Shown here: piece by piece, positions 11,360 through 24,686 of the stretch | Numbering within the stretch: the first letter of the stretch is position 1 | Layout: every line of letters starts with the position of its first letter | Assembly: GCA_025917655.1 (NCBI GenBank) | Contig: CP084616.1 | Span: 1,364,001-1,428,000, forward strand | DNA: 64,000 nucleotides | Origin: Chlorella sorokiniana | Lineage: Eukaryota > Chlorophyta > Trebouxiophyceae > Chlorellales > Chlorellaceae | Reading direction: 5' to 3' | Notes under the pieces: model-generated | Seen by the model: the letters and a program-made list of their open reading frames with translations, nothing else | Told to the model about the DNA's origin: nothing | The model's database searches: none | Position numbers and translations under genes: made by a program

Positions 11360-11364
11360 TGTAA
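11360..11364 (+). terminator. TGTAA polyadenylation signal of EPL1 gene
   Basis: TGTAA on the plus strand 282 bp after the EPL1 stop and 233 bp before the pyrophosphatase start codon. Confidence 0.5.
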
Positions 11365-11596
11365 ACGGATGCGAGGCGCATGATATCCTCGCTGGAAGCA
11401 TCCAGCTCTCTTGGGCCAACGAGCCTGGGACATCGATGCATGGGGCAAGTAAGGCGTCCGAACGGCACTCTGGCAATTTCTGTTTGTCAACAAGTTCAAT
11501 CGAGCACGTCTTGCGCCGCTGCAAGCCCCAGTGCCTCGGCTCTCCGCTGAAGCACGAACAGTTCTGCCGGTGACCACAAGCAAGCTGAAGCGAGCC

Positions 11597-13367
11597 ATGA
11601 CGCTGGGTCCTTCTAGGTAAGAGCCTGCCATATCCAATGCACAATGCACGAGACAGGGAGCGGGGAGCTGGGCAGATCGCGACCTTCCACTGAACTTGAC
11701 TCATGCAAAAGCCAGCGGCCGGTGGGAGGGCCGCCGATGCCCGGTGCTCTCCTCTCTCCTTAATGCGGGTAGAACTTGATGTGCGCGGGCGGCGCCCAGG
11801 CACACCAACCAACCTGGCGCCGCCACCACGCCGCTGCCGTCGTGCCAGCCCGGCAATGTGCATCCAATGATGACTTCCCCCGCCCTCTGTGCACTTTGCG
11901 GAGCTTTTTTGTTTTTGCTTCATTGCTCTTGTCGTGCATACGGCCACCGCCGCGCCAATGAGGCGAGCTGCGGCACAGCCTTGGACAAGCCGCGGCACAG
12001 CCTTGGACAAGCCGCGTGCTGAAACCCCCCACCCCACCTCGTGCCCCCTCGCTGCCCACGCAGCCACAACGCCAGCCACCCCTGGCACGACCTGTCGATC
12101 GGCGAGAAGGCTCCCGACATGGTGAACGCGGTGATTGAGATCCCTCGCGGCTCCAAGGTGAAGTACGAGCTGGACAAGAAGACGGGCATGCTCTACGTGG
12201 ACCGCGTGCTCTACTCCTCCGTGGTCTACCCCCACAACTACGGCTTCATCCCCCGCACCTACTGTGAGCCCCTGGGCCTTGGATCTGATTGTTTTTTGGG
12301 TGGGGGAGGGGGTCGTCATGCAGCTGCATGTGCGTTTTTGGGGGGAGGTCAGTTTGTCGGGAGGGTCAGAATGAAGTCTCCCGGGCGAAAATCATAACGT
12401 AGTTTGAGGCGTGTTCTGCAGTCCTGCAGCCCCGGCCTCCTCCCCTCACCAATCCCTGCCCCCTGCCCCCCCAACACACACCAGGCGCGGACCACGACCC
12501 GCTGGATGTGCTGGTGCTGATGCAGGAGCCGGTGGTGCCCTTCTCCTTCCTGCGCGCCAAGCCCATCGGCGTGATGCAGATGGTGGACCAGGGGGAGCAG
12601 GACGACAAGATCATCGGTGGGTGGGGGCGGGGGGGGCAGGGGGCTAGCTAGCATGCTGGTGGGCTGGGCAGCAGCCGGCGTCGGCCGCGGCGGCGGCTGC
12701 GCTGCCACTTTTAATGCCTGCCCGTCGCATTGCTCTGTGGGGCTTGTGCAGTAGCTCAGTCAGAGGGTAAGCAGCTTTCTGTGGTTGGCAGCAGCAGCGC
12801 GACTCCCGCACCCCACCGCCCCGCCGCCGCAGCGGTGCACGCCGACGACCCGGCCTACCGCGACTTCAGCGACATCTCGGAGCTGCCCCCACCGCCTGGC
12901 GGAGATCAAACGGTCAGGATTTGTACATATGTGCTTGCAGGGGGCATAGCCCACTGCTGCACATGCATGGCTGCTGGGCCGCGGCAGTGCCTACTGGTGG
13001 CGCACATCAACCCGCCCGCGCTGCCTGACTTCCTTCTCCTCTGCTCCCCCTTCCCCTCCCCCCTTTCTGTGGTGCAGGTTTTTCATGGACTACAAGAGCA
13101 ATGAAAAGAAGGAGGTTGTGGTTGGTAAGCTGGGGAGCAGGGCGCCTGCCTTGCCCAACAGCCGCCAGCTCAGCCCGCTTGCAGCTGCAGCGCGCACGCC
13201 CCGCTGTCGCCCAGCGCCGCTGGAGCCCCTGCCTGCCACCCACTCTCCCTCCACAATGCTGCTGTGCAGAGGACTTCCTGGGAGCGCCCGATGCCAAGCG
13301 TGTGATCCAAGAGGCCATGGACATGTACACCGACCTGTTTGTGCCCAAGCGCCAGCGCCAGAGCTGA
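11597..13367 (+). CDS. Soluble inorganic pyrophosphatase (family I)
   Basis: Hydrolyses pyrophosphate to phosphate with Mg2+, pulling biosynthetic reactions forward. Exons: 11597-11616, 12064-12263, 12485-12616, 12833-12912, 13078-13124, 13270-13367. Conserved blocks: [57 protein letters not shown], the metal-binding [22 protein letters not shown], then [18 protein letters not shown]. Length is about 192 residues. The first exon is only 20 nt (MTLGPS plus two bases); it was chosen because its GTAAGA donor and phase join exactly to [10 protein letters not shown], but an earlier start remains possible. No transit peptide is seen, which suggests the cytosol. The expected [12 protein letters not shown] is broken at the C run 12886-12890: exon 4 is two bases short of the phase required by its neighbours. 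Confidence 0.88.
11971..12014 (+). repeat. Two tandem 22-bp units in pyrophosphatase intron 1
   Basis: CGGCACAGCCTTGGACAAGC plus CG is repeated twice without gap, about 50 bp upstream of the exon 2 acceptor. Confidence 0.8.
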
Positions 13368-14325
13368 GCGGCGCCGCCGCCCGGTGCAGCAGCAGCGCTG
13401 GGCCAGCGGATAGAAACCCTGCATGGGGCATCTCAGCCCCTCTAGCCAGCACTCCCTCTTTCCACGCTTCATAGGTTTGGTTCGGCCGCCATTGCAGGCT
13501 GTACAGCCAGACAAACGAACCTCGAGCTTAACCCCACCTCTCCTACCGCATTTCGTTGAGACCTGTCGTCCCCTGTCAGTGTGTGCTGTGAGTGCCGCTT
13601 CTTCGCTTGACTCTGCACCCGATACGGACCACATCCGACTCGCTTGCTTTTCATTCCACCATTGCGTTCCCGATTTTATCCTGCACGCCATTGCGCATTG
13701 CACCCCGCCCGCCAGGCCAGCCGCCCTTCTGCTCCTCCGGCTGATGATGCGTTGGCCCCTGTGAACAGCTGCATGACAGAGGGCTGAGGAAGGCTGCGAG
13801 CCAAGGGCAGCTGGGCTGCCATCACCAAGCACACGAGAAAACCGCGATGCCTATAGCTTCGCGCTGGCACAGCTGGCAGCAGGTTGCATTGCCGGCACAA
13901 TGGCGGGACACCCTACCTGCCTTGTTCGTTGCTCGATGCTCTCTTCTGCGCGCCAGAACACTTAAGAGTTGCCTGTGGCTTTCATGCCCAATCTGGTGTT
14001 TGTTTGGCCTGTGGCAGGCATTTATGACGCCTGCAACGGCCCTGCCAGTGTGTAGGCTCTCTTGGGTGCTGCTGGCTCTGCTGGCCCTGCCAGTATTGTT
14101 GCTGCAATGCTCTGGCAGCAGCTAACAGTGCAGCCAATCGGTTTAGCCGGTATCCCTCTGCCAGGGCGGATGGGTGGGTGAAAAACAAATCCCTAGGAAT
14201 GCTTGGGCAGGTGCAGCAAGCCTCTGGGAAACCCTCAACCCTGCATGGGCGATCTCTGCCTCCTGCGCTGTATACCTGCGTGTGCGCTTCAGACCTGAGA
14301 CCCGGCATTTCAGATGAGGCATATA
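13368..14325. other. Convergent 3' intergenic region
   Basis: About 950 bp between the ends of the convergent pyrophosphatase and carboxylase genes. Open frames here show no splice support or family similarity. Only 3' UTR material is expected. Confidence 0.4.
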
Positions 14326-14330
14326 TTACA
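14326..14330 (-). terminator. TGTAA polyadenylation signal of the carboxylase gene (minus strand)
   Basis: TTACA on the plus strand, that is TGTAA on the minus strand, 90 bp beyond the stop codon at 14420-14422. Confidence 0.6.
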
Positions 14331-14419
14331 GCACAAGGCGCGAACCAGCATCTGATTCACAGCCTTCCGATCGAACGCAAGCGGGTCTCTTTGCGTGCAC
14401 CCACCGCCAGCAGCCGTTG

Positions 14420-17400
14420 TCACGCTGTGGCAGCTGCCGCCTCCTGTGGCGCCACCACGGCCAGCACGTGCCCCTCCTGGATCTGCGCCTCCGGGAAGCT
14501 GTGCAGCTCGGCCAGCGTGCCTGCGCAGGGCGCCCTCACCGTGTGCTCCATCTTCATGGCCTCCACCACCACCAGGGGCTGCCCCTCCGACACAGCCTCC
14601 CCCTGGCGCACAAACACCTGCAATGGGCGGGGCGGGAGAGGGGGTGTGGCGCGCGCGTGTGATTGGCGGCCAAAGGGGGGCAGTGAGTGAGTGGATGGGT
14701 AGGGGGTATGGAAGTGGCAGGGCATTGCCGCGGTGGTCAAGGCGAAGGAAAGGCGTGCAGGCACGCACGTGGCAGCTGCGCTGCCCAGTTTTGGAAGAAA
14801 GCAGGGCGCAACAGCCTGGCCCCGCCCACCCACCTTCACCACCCGCCCCGGCATGGGCGTAACCACGGTGCCGGCCTGCTGGCTGGCGGCACCGCTGCGC
14901 AGCCAGCGGCGCACCATGGGGCGGCGGAAGTGGTGGTGTGAGCCGCCCACCCACAGCTCCAGCACCTCCTCCTCGCCCTGGCTGCTCAACATGAGGGGGG
15001 AAGGCCATGGGTTGGGAATCAAGTGGCAGGTCAGGCCGACAGGAAGTTACTATTAGCCGTGCTACCGGGGTTGAGCGAGGGTGAGCATGGCCCAGCCATG
15101 CCCCTACCTGCCACGCACCGCTTTGAAAGCAAGCACAGGGACAGCAAGCACAGGGGACGTCCCACCCCCAGCGGCGGGCCTGGCCGACCGCCCAGGCTCA
15201 CCTGTGCAGGCACCAGCTGCCGGCCAATCGCTCCCCGCCGACCTCCGCCGCCACCCGGTCCTGCCCCACCTCCACGCCCGTCACCGCCAGCTGCGGCACG
15301 GCGTCGCTGCTGCCTTTGGCGGCACCGCTCACGAGCAGGCTGCCGCTCCTGCCGCGAGTGATGGTGAGCTCGTGGTCTGCGCCGCTGCGGGGGTGGGCAA
15401 AGCCCACTGTGCAGCTCCAGTCGTGGTTAAGCCTGGGGGACAGGACGGAGGCGGCAAGGCTCAGGGTGGGCTGTACGGGACACCGCGTGCCAGCATGTGC
15501 CGGCAGAAGGTTGTGGTTGCGGCAGCAGCGACCAACATGGCTTGCCTCACAGGGATGACAGCGGCAGCACAGCCAGAGAGACAGCAATGAACCATATCCC
15601 CCTCCCCCGGCCGTCCAGTCCCTCTACATCGCACCTCAGGCCGCTGGGCTGGCTCCAAGGCCCCGGCAGGGAGTCTGCGGCGGCGGCCGCTGCTCTTGGG
15701 CCGCCGCCGCTTCAAACACCACCGCCGCCAGCGCCAGCACCCCATGCGGCACCGGCTGCGGGCCCAGCAGCTGACCCTCGTGGCGAGCGATGAATGATGT
15801 GTCCACAGGTCCCTGCGTGTGAGTGCACGGAGTGTATGTGTGGTGGTGAATGTGTGGCGTGTTTGTGTGTGTGGCAGGGGGATGGGGAGGCAGGCAGCTC
15901 GACATGATGGCAGTGGGGCTGCCTGCGCGGCAGACGCAAGGCAAAGGCCCCCAGTCTCCCCTTCACCCCCTTGGGACCCGCCACAGCTGTCTGCAGCGCT
16001 TTGCTCCCCACGCGGCAGCGGACTCACCGCCTTGAACTCCTCGTTCTGTGTGATGCGCTTCAGGAACTCGGTGTTGGTGGGCAGGCCGCCCACCTACGTG
16101 TGTGTGTGGGGGTGGGCTGGGTGGTGGCGTGAGCATGTGCGTTTCGGTGATAGTGGGTGCCAGTTCAGCTGACACGTTGGGCTGGCCCCATGGCGCAGAC
16201 AGTCTCTCCCCCAATCCCCAGCCTCAGCCCCCACCTGCAGCTGCTGCAGGGCGGCATGCAGGCCATCCAGGACAGCGCCGCGGTCGGGCCCCGAGCACAC
16301 CACCTTGGCTATCATTGGGTCATAGTGTACACCCACCTGCTGGGGGGCCGGGTCGGTAGAAGGTGGACTAGTGCTGGAGAAGGGGAGGCAGCAAATGAGA
16401 TGTGTGCATCGCAATGGTGACATGCGCGGTGGCTGGCAGCAACAGCAAGCAGCAGGCGGACAGCCAGCAAGGGCCTGGGCCCTGTTGCTGGTGTTCAGCC
16501 GGCGGGCGGGCAGGGCGGCGGCAGGCGGGCGGGCGCCCGCAGCCCACCAGGTCCCCCTGCTGCACGCCAGAGTCCACCCGCAGCGCAGCGTCCCGGAAGA
16601 AGGCAGCCCCTGAAGGCACCTGCCACCGCAGCACCCTGGCTTTGTGGGGGTGGGGGTGGGGAGGCGCGGGCAGGCGGGAAGGACTTGGGGGCGGGATGCA
16701 AGGGGACTGGCGCTCTGCACCAGGGCTTGTTATTGCCCCTCAGCCCCGCCAGGCTCTGCCATGCTCTGCGGCGGCACTAAGGTGCAGCGTTGCTCCTGTC
16801 CCCCGCACCGCCGCACCTTCCGCCTGCCGGCAAGAAGTTGTTTTCCGGGTTCTCCGCATACAGCCGCGCCTCGAAAGCATGGCCCTGCAGCGGCGGCCGG
16901 AGGGGTCGGGCCAGGGGTGGGAAGCACTGGGCGCTAGTGTAGAGAGGGGCAGGGCGGTCTGCATGCCTTGCAGCCCGAGCACTCTTTCTCCCTCCCCGCC
17001 CAACCAGCACCAAGCAAGCCCCTCCGAGCAGCTCACCCGGATGGCCAGGTCTTCCTGCCTCAGCGGCAGCGGCTCCCCAGCCGCCACCCGCAGCTGCCAC
17101 TCCACCAAGTCCTGCCCCGTGATGGCCTCGGTGACGGGGTGCTCAACCTGTTTTTGTTAGGAAGGAAAGAGAGGGGGCCTCCAATGAAAGCTGGCCAGGA
17201 GGGAACCGGGGTCGAACGATTTTGTGTCGTAACGGCCGGCTGGGGGCAGGCTGCCTGCCACAGGAAGCACAGCGGCACGGTCAAATGATCACCATGCCGC
17301 CCCACTCACCTGCAGCCGCGTGTTCATCTCCATGAAGTAAAAGTCCTGCGGGCTGTCGCCGCCGCCGCTGTCCACGTCCACAATGAACTCCACGGTGCCG

Positions 17401-19813
17401 GCGTTGCGGTACCCCACTGCAGCGGGCACAGGCAGAGTGTTTGCGTGGGTGGGTGGGGGAGGGGGCGGGTCGCTACAGGCTGATTGTCAGCACAAACCGA
17501 GTAAGAATGCACCCCATGGGGACATGCCTCCGCAGGAAAGGCACAATGAGCAGGACAGGCACAAGCATTGGCAGCACGGCGTGCGAGCATCCCCACGCAC
17601 CCGCGCGCGCCGCCGCGACTGCCGCCTCTCCAATGGAGCGGCGAAACTCGGGGGGTGATGCCGGGGGCGGGGGCCTCTTCAATCACCTGTTGCACATTAA
17701 ACACAGGTTCAAGGACGCCAGGCATTGGGGCAGGGTCTGTGGCAGGCGGCAGAGGCCGGCTGAGTGCACGCAGGCTGGGTGCGGCGCCCAGGCGGGCCCA
17801 CCTTCTGGTGGCGGCGCTGCACGGAGCAGTCGCGCTCAAAGAGGTAAACTGCGCCGCCGTGGGCGTCCGCAAACACTTGCACCTGCGCTTGCATGGCAGG
17901 GGCTGGGGGAGGAAGTCAACTGACGGTGGCAGTCAGCCTGCCCAGCTGCCCACCCAGAAACACAGGCACTTGCTCACACCCACCACCCGCACCTCGATGT
18001 GACGCGGGCGGCTGATGAAGCGCTCGAGCAGCACGCGGTCGTCGCCAAACCCGGCCAGCGCTTCTCGCTTGGCAGAGTGCAGTGCATCCTGCGGGCGGCA
18101 GGCAAGGCACAGTGGGCAAACTATTAGAAAGGGGAGGCAGTATGCCAGTGAATGGCAAGCAAAAGCGGCAGGAACCCAGAGTTATGCCACATTGAGAGGC
18201 CTGAAGCAAGCTGAGGTTAGAATGGCCGCCGCACGCAAGAGGGTTGTGGGCCCGCTGGCAAGCAGGGCTGCCCTTGCGTCACACGTAGGGGACCCCCTGC
18301 CCACCAGCAGGTGCGGCCAGGGCGCACCAGGAACTGAGCGGGCTCTGCGGCCAGCTTCATACCCTTGCCGCCGCCGCCCATCACCGCCTTGACCAGCAGC
18401 GGGTAGCCGACGCGCGCCGCCTCCTCCTGCACCACAGCAGCAGAGGCGGCGGCATCACGCGCGCGCGTGTTCGTGCACAGCGCTGCACGTTAGGCAGGCT
18501 GCTGGCTGGTCAGCGGGCAGTCTGCGCATCCTCCCGGCCCCTCGTCCTGGCGTATCACAGGCAGGAAGCGGCCAAGCCAGAGCGCATGCAAGGTTGTGCG
18601 GTTGGTGGCCGGTGCACACGCATTCAACTAACTCCGCTCACACCCACCTGCAGGCGCCGCTCCGCCTGGTCCTCTCCGTGGTAGCCCGGCACCACGGGCA
18701 CCCCCGCCCCGCCATCGCCGCCTTGGCCTCGCTCTTGTCGCCCATGGCGCGGATGGCGGCAGCAGGGGGCCCACAAACGCGATGCCCCGCTCCGCGCACG
18801 CGCCTGGGTGTGGGGGGGAGGGGAGGGTGCAGCCACATAGTTGACAGGCTGCTTGTGCAGACAGGTTCAGCTCACAGGGAGGTCGCGGGCAGAAGCAGAG
18901 GAGCAAGCGCTGAAACACTCAGAGCGCCTTCACCGCAACAGCTTGATGGCAGCACAAACAGCAGCGCCAACTGCGCTGCATGCACCCACCCGCAAATGCC
19001 GAGTTCTCCGACAGGAAGCCGTAGCCGGGGTGCACAGCGCTGGCTCCCGACCCCGCCGCCACCTGCACAGAAAGGCAGGCGCAGCCGGCCTGGGCACAAG
19101 GCTACCGGGCTGGCAGAGCAGTCCGGTGGCAGTCTCCCGTGCATAGTCCCACCGCAGTTGCAAGCGCAGATGGCGCAGGCAGCGCTGCCACACAGAGCCG
19201 AGCGATTACCTCCAAGATGCGGTCGGCTCGCAGGTACGACTCCCGGGCCGCAGGGGGACCAATGCAGTACGCTTCATCCGCCATGGCGACGTGCTGTAGC
19301 ACAAGGTCGGTTGCAATCAGCAGCCAAGAGAATGAGCAGCGCCAGGAGCACAAACAAAGCAGCGCCCAGGCCCAACAAAGGGTAGACAGCAAAGGTGGAG
19401 CTTTGGAGGCAACAGAACAGCCAAGACAGGCCTACCCGCGAGTGACGATCTGCTTCACTATACACTGCCACGGTGGGGATGCCCAGCCGCTTGGCTGCAC
19501 GTACCAGGCACCGCACGGTAGGACACCCACCGTGCATGAAGAACGCAGTCTGCTGACAAAGCGGCCCTGCACTAAAGACACACCGCCTGCATTGCTTGCC
19601 TGTGGTGAGCACGCGACATGCAATCTCGCCACGGTTGGCAACCAGCAGCTTGTCTATTGCAGGCCGGGCAGGAGCCGCCGCCGCCTGGCCACTGCTGAAC
19701 CACGCACAGCGGGCGACTGGCGCTTCTCCTCCAGGACCTCGCCCGAAAAGGCACAGGCTCAGCATAGGCACACTGCCCCGCCTGGAGCGCCGGAACGCGT
19801 GTGCCAGGGCCAT
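14420..19813 (-). CDS. MCCA: 3-Methylcrotonyl-CoA carboxylase alpha (biotin) subunit, mitochondrial
   Basis: ATP-dependent carboxylation of 3-methylcrotonyl-CoA in leucine breakdown. Nineteen exons: 19813-19600, 19494-19436, 19293-19210, 19062-18990, 18803-18648, 18426-18328, 18088-17993, 17882-17802, 17686-17601, 17416-17310, 17147-17037, 16884-16817, 16635-16548, 16336-16235, 16093-16028, 15812-15635, 15432-15202, 14984-14834, 14617-14420; about 749 residues. An Arg-rich presequence ([17 protein letters not shown]) precedes [20 protein letters not shown]. Biotin carboxylase signatures: [28 protein letters not shown] (ATP grasp), [16 protein letters not shown]. The C-terminus has the biotinyl site [11 protein letters not shown] with PMPGRVVKV before it. 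MCCA is preferred over propionyl-CoA or acetyl-CoA carboxylase from overall resemblance and its partner gene AUH. Intron 1 uses a GC donor. Frame breaks: exon 5 lacks two bases (about 18714 and 18773), exon 9 has one extra C (about 17652), exon 16 lacks one (about 15695); phases close only with these corrections. Confidence 0.93.
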
Positions 19814-20241
19814 GGCAGCAGGCTGGCTGTCTCAGGCAGCACTTGGTGTAGGGAGGCGGGCGGGCGGGCGGGTGAGTCGGCAGGCAAGGGAGGAGGTGTC
19901 GACCTGGTTGTCACAAGCCGGGAACGCTTGCTGCCAACCCACAAATGTCTTCAGAGTGCACAGCGAGACCAGCAGGAGCGGAAGGGCGAGAAGCCCCTCC
20001 ACCTGCTGCAGAGAGTGAGAATGGCACGTTGAGTAGTGATCACTGTTCAAGTTGGTGCACGTCAGCCAAGAAGCACTGCTGCTTCGCCCTTTTGGGACAG
20101 CGTGTTGTTGCCGTCCTCCGAAATGCCACGTTCGCATGCAGTGCAAAGCAGCCCTGCCAGCCGACTTCCCCTGCAAGTGGACACACCTCGTGATCAACCC
20201 GAGAGTTTGTTATAGTCACGAGGGCCGCTGGGTCCCCTACT
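19814..20241. promoter_or_regulatory. Shared divergent promoter region of MCCA and AUH
   Basis: 428 bp between the start codons of two enzymes acting one after the other in leucine degradation. No exon or clear TATA box was seen. The arrangement suggests co-regulation from a bidirectional promoter; this is inference. Confidence 0.6.
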
Positions 20242-22450
<2,209 letters not shown>

Positions 22451-22651
22451 GCCCATGGCAGGGCAAACAAAGCAGCTTTGCATGTCGGGGACATTGCGGT
22501 TGGCACAATTGGAGCCACATTGCAGTAACAATACAGGAGAAAGGGGCAGGTGCCGGTCGGCGCAGGCAAAGAGAGTTCACATCGAAGTCGGGTCGTTGCT
22601 TGGCGTAATCATTCCCATCACACTTGTGTACAAGCCAGGCAGGCGTGCTGG

Positions 22652-23930
22652 TCACTTCGCCGCACCCAGCACTCGCCTGGCGTTAGGCAGCGCCACATGC
22701 AGCCCTTCCACTTGGCTGCGCAGTGCAGCCAGCTTGGCGGGGCTCAGGCATGCTGCCTTCACCGCCTTTACCAGCATCCCCTCCAGCGCCTTGGCCGTCT
22801 GCGCCTTTGGCTGCACAGAAACAGGGGAGGAGGAGGTAGCATGGTCTGCACACAAGTAAATGCCATCAGCAATGCCAGCAGCCGCAAGATGCTTGCGACC
22901 GTCAGCACCCAGCGTGCCGCCATGCCCTTTTGCGCAAACCCTTCCCCTGCCCCAGCCCAGCCCCGCCGCCCGCCTTGTTGTGTGCGTCTGCATCCCAGCA
23001 GGGCATGCGGTCCACCACCCCAGCGCATGGCCCAGGTAGTCGAGCAGCGAGTCGTGACGCCCGCCCTGGCTCAGCATGCTCCAGCAGGGTGGCCTTCAGG
23101 TCCTGAACCGCACGGGCGAGCGGGGAGTGTTGCAGCACTTACCCCCAGCAGTAAACAGGCAACGCTGCTGCGCCCGTGTCTCATCGCCAGGGACGCAAAC
23201 AGTTGGCCAGCAGCCGAGCCGGTGCAGGCAGCACGTGCGCTCGCGCCAGCTCACCCTGAGATGCGGCCCCACGCGCTTGTAGGCGTAGGCATCGCTGTTT
23301 GTGCCCCACCTTGCATGGGGGAACGCCTTGTCCACCTTGCGCTCCAGCATGGACAGCTCCTCATACATTCCCTGCACAACAGGCAGCAGCCCGCGTTGAG
23401 TGCGGCCGGTGGGTGCTGCGGTGAGCTGCGTGCCCGCCGCTGTCAGCAGCTCACCGTGAGGTCAGGGGGCGGCAGCAGGTCCAGTATGCTTGCCTCCAGC
23501 GTACCCTCAGCATCCTCGTTCAGGTTGAGCAGTAGCGACACAAGCTGGTGCTGCACAGGCGAGCAGAGAACTGGGAGCTCAGCGCGGCCGGCCACAAAGG
23601 GCGCAGCCTCCCACAGTTACAGCAGTGGCTTGCATGCCCATGCAGCAACGGCCTGAAACAACTGTGAAACCCTGCGGATCCCACCTTGGAGGCGCTCTTC
23701 AGCAGGTCACCCAGCTTCACGGCCGGCTGCTTGCGCTTGGGCTTGGGGGCGGCAGCAGGGGCGGTGGCGGCGCGCTTGGCGCCCGCGCTCCCAGCGCCGC
23801 GCTTGGGACCTCGCGCAGGCTTGATTATCTCCTCCTCTTCCTCGGAGGGCACGAAATCGGAGCCGGACGGCCCGGAGGAGGCCGCGTCGTCACTGACGTC
23901 GCTCAAATAGACCACTCCGTCCGCATCCAT
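22652..23930 (-). CDS. Unknown acidic/basic nuclear protein
   Basis: Five exons: 23930-23685, 23550-23455, 23371-23255, 23102-22974, 22810-22652. The N-terminus MDADGVVYLSDVSDDAASSG and a run SEEEEEIIKPARGPKRG are followed by an Ala-rich KPKRKQPAVKLG segment, a probable nuclear localisation signal. The rest looks globular: LLLNLNEDAEGTLEASILDL, GMYEELSMLERKVDKAFPHA, and a C-terminal helix KALEGMLVKAVKAACLSPAK ending RRVLGAAK. Exons 1-3 and 5 are cleanly in phase. Exon 4 appears to change frame and back (DSLLDYLGHALG lies in one frame, VVDRMPCWDADAHNK in another), suggesting two small indels. The junction between exons 4 and 5 fits a GC-AG intron. No family was recognised. Confidence 0.6.
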
Positions 23931-24686
23931 CTCAGCCCTCGAATCAACTAATCGTTTAATGGAAAGGATGTAAGCACAGATGGTTTCGGTTTGCAGCATC
24001 TGTCGCCTGCTGCTGAGTTTTGGGCGGCGCCGCCTCGCGCACAGCGTGCAGACAATCCACAGCCACGTCATGTAGCTGTGCAAGCTTTTTCCTGCATCGC
24101 TTGCAAATGCTGCACAGACATACTGCGGTAAATCGTGAGCTGCCTGATTCTCAGCAAGGATGCCCATATGCGAACAGCGGCATGCCGTGCAAACCTGTGT
24201 CAGCCGCAACGGGCCTGCCCACTGCTGCGGTGGTGCCTCGGCCAGTGATTCAATGCTTGGCTTTAGACAACACTGACATAGTGCAGCGTGATCATGTAAA
24301 GATGCTCCTCATTGGCTAATCTCAAACTCCATACAGTGTCCTCCTCAGATTGCAGCTTGGTCAGCGTCGGGGGCAGGTAGAAAGCGCCACTGTGGGAGGG
24401 CGCCCATCAAGTGGTAGACACGAACACCCCATGGTTTCGCAACTCATCCGCGTCCATTCTTTCTGTAAATCAAATTTCCAGGTCGATCGCATTACCGCAA
24501 CCTCGCAAAGTGAAGCTTGCGCCAGCCCCAGTCACTGCTGCGGGTCTGCTCTTTATTTTGGGCATTGCATCTACACTGAGCGGCAATGCAGCGCTCTATC
24601 TGCGGTCAATTGGTTGAGGCGCGGTCCTCGCGCCCAGCCCAGACAAGCCGCGGAACGCCAAGCAAACGAGCAGGAGCAGCAGTCAG
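23931..24686. promoter_or_regulatory. Divergent intergenic region, nuclear-protein gene / ProRS-like gene
   Basis: 756 bp between two divergent genes. It is less GC-rich than the surroundings and has no recognised exon, but the real start of the ProRS-like gene is uncertain and a leader exon could lie here. Confidence 0.35.

Noticed and set aside
10715-12319. 534-codon open frame on the minus strand
   Set aside because: It lies opposite EPL1 exon 11 and pyrophosphatase exons; GC-rich coding DNA has few stops on the other strand. Composition is Arg/Ala/Pro-rich without domains.
19139-20032. 297-codon open frame on the plus strand
   Set aside because: Antisense to MCCA exons 1-3 and their introns, whose homology and splice sites are clear.
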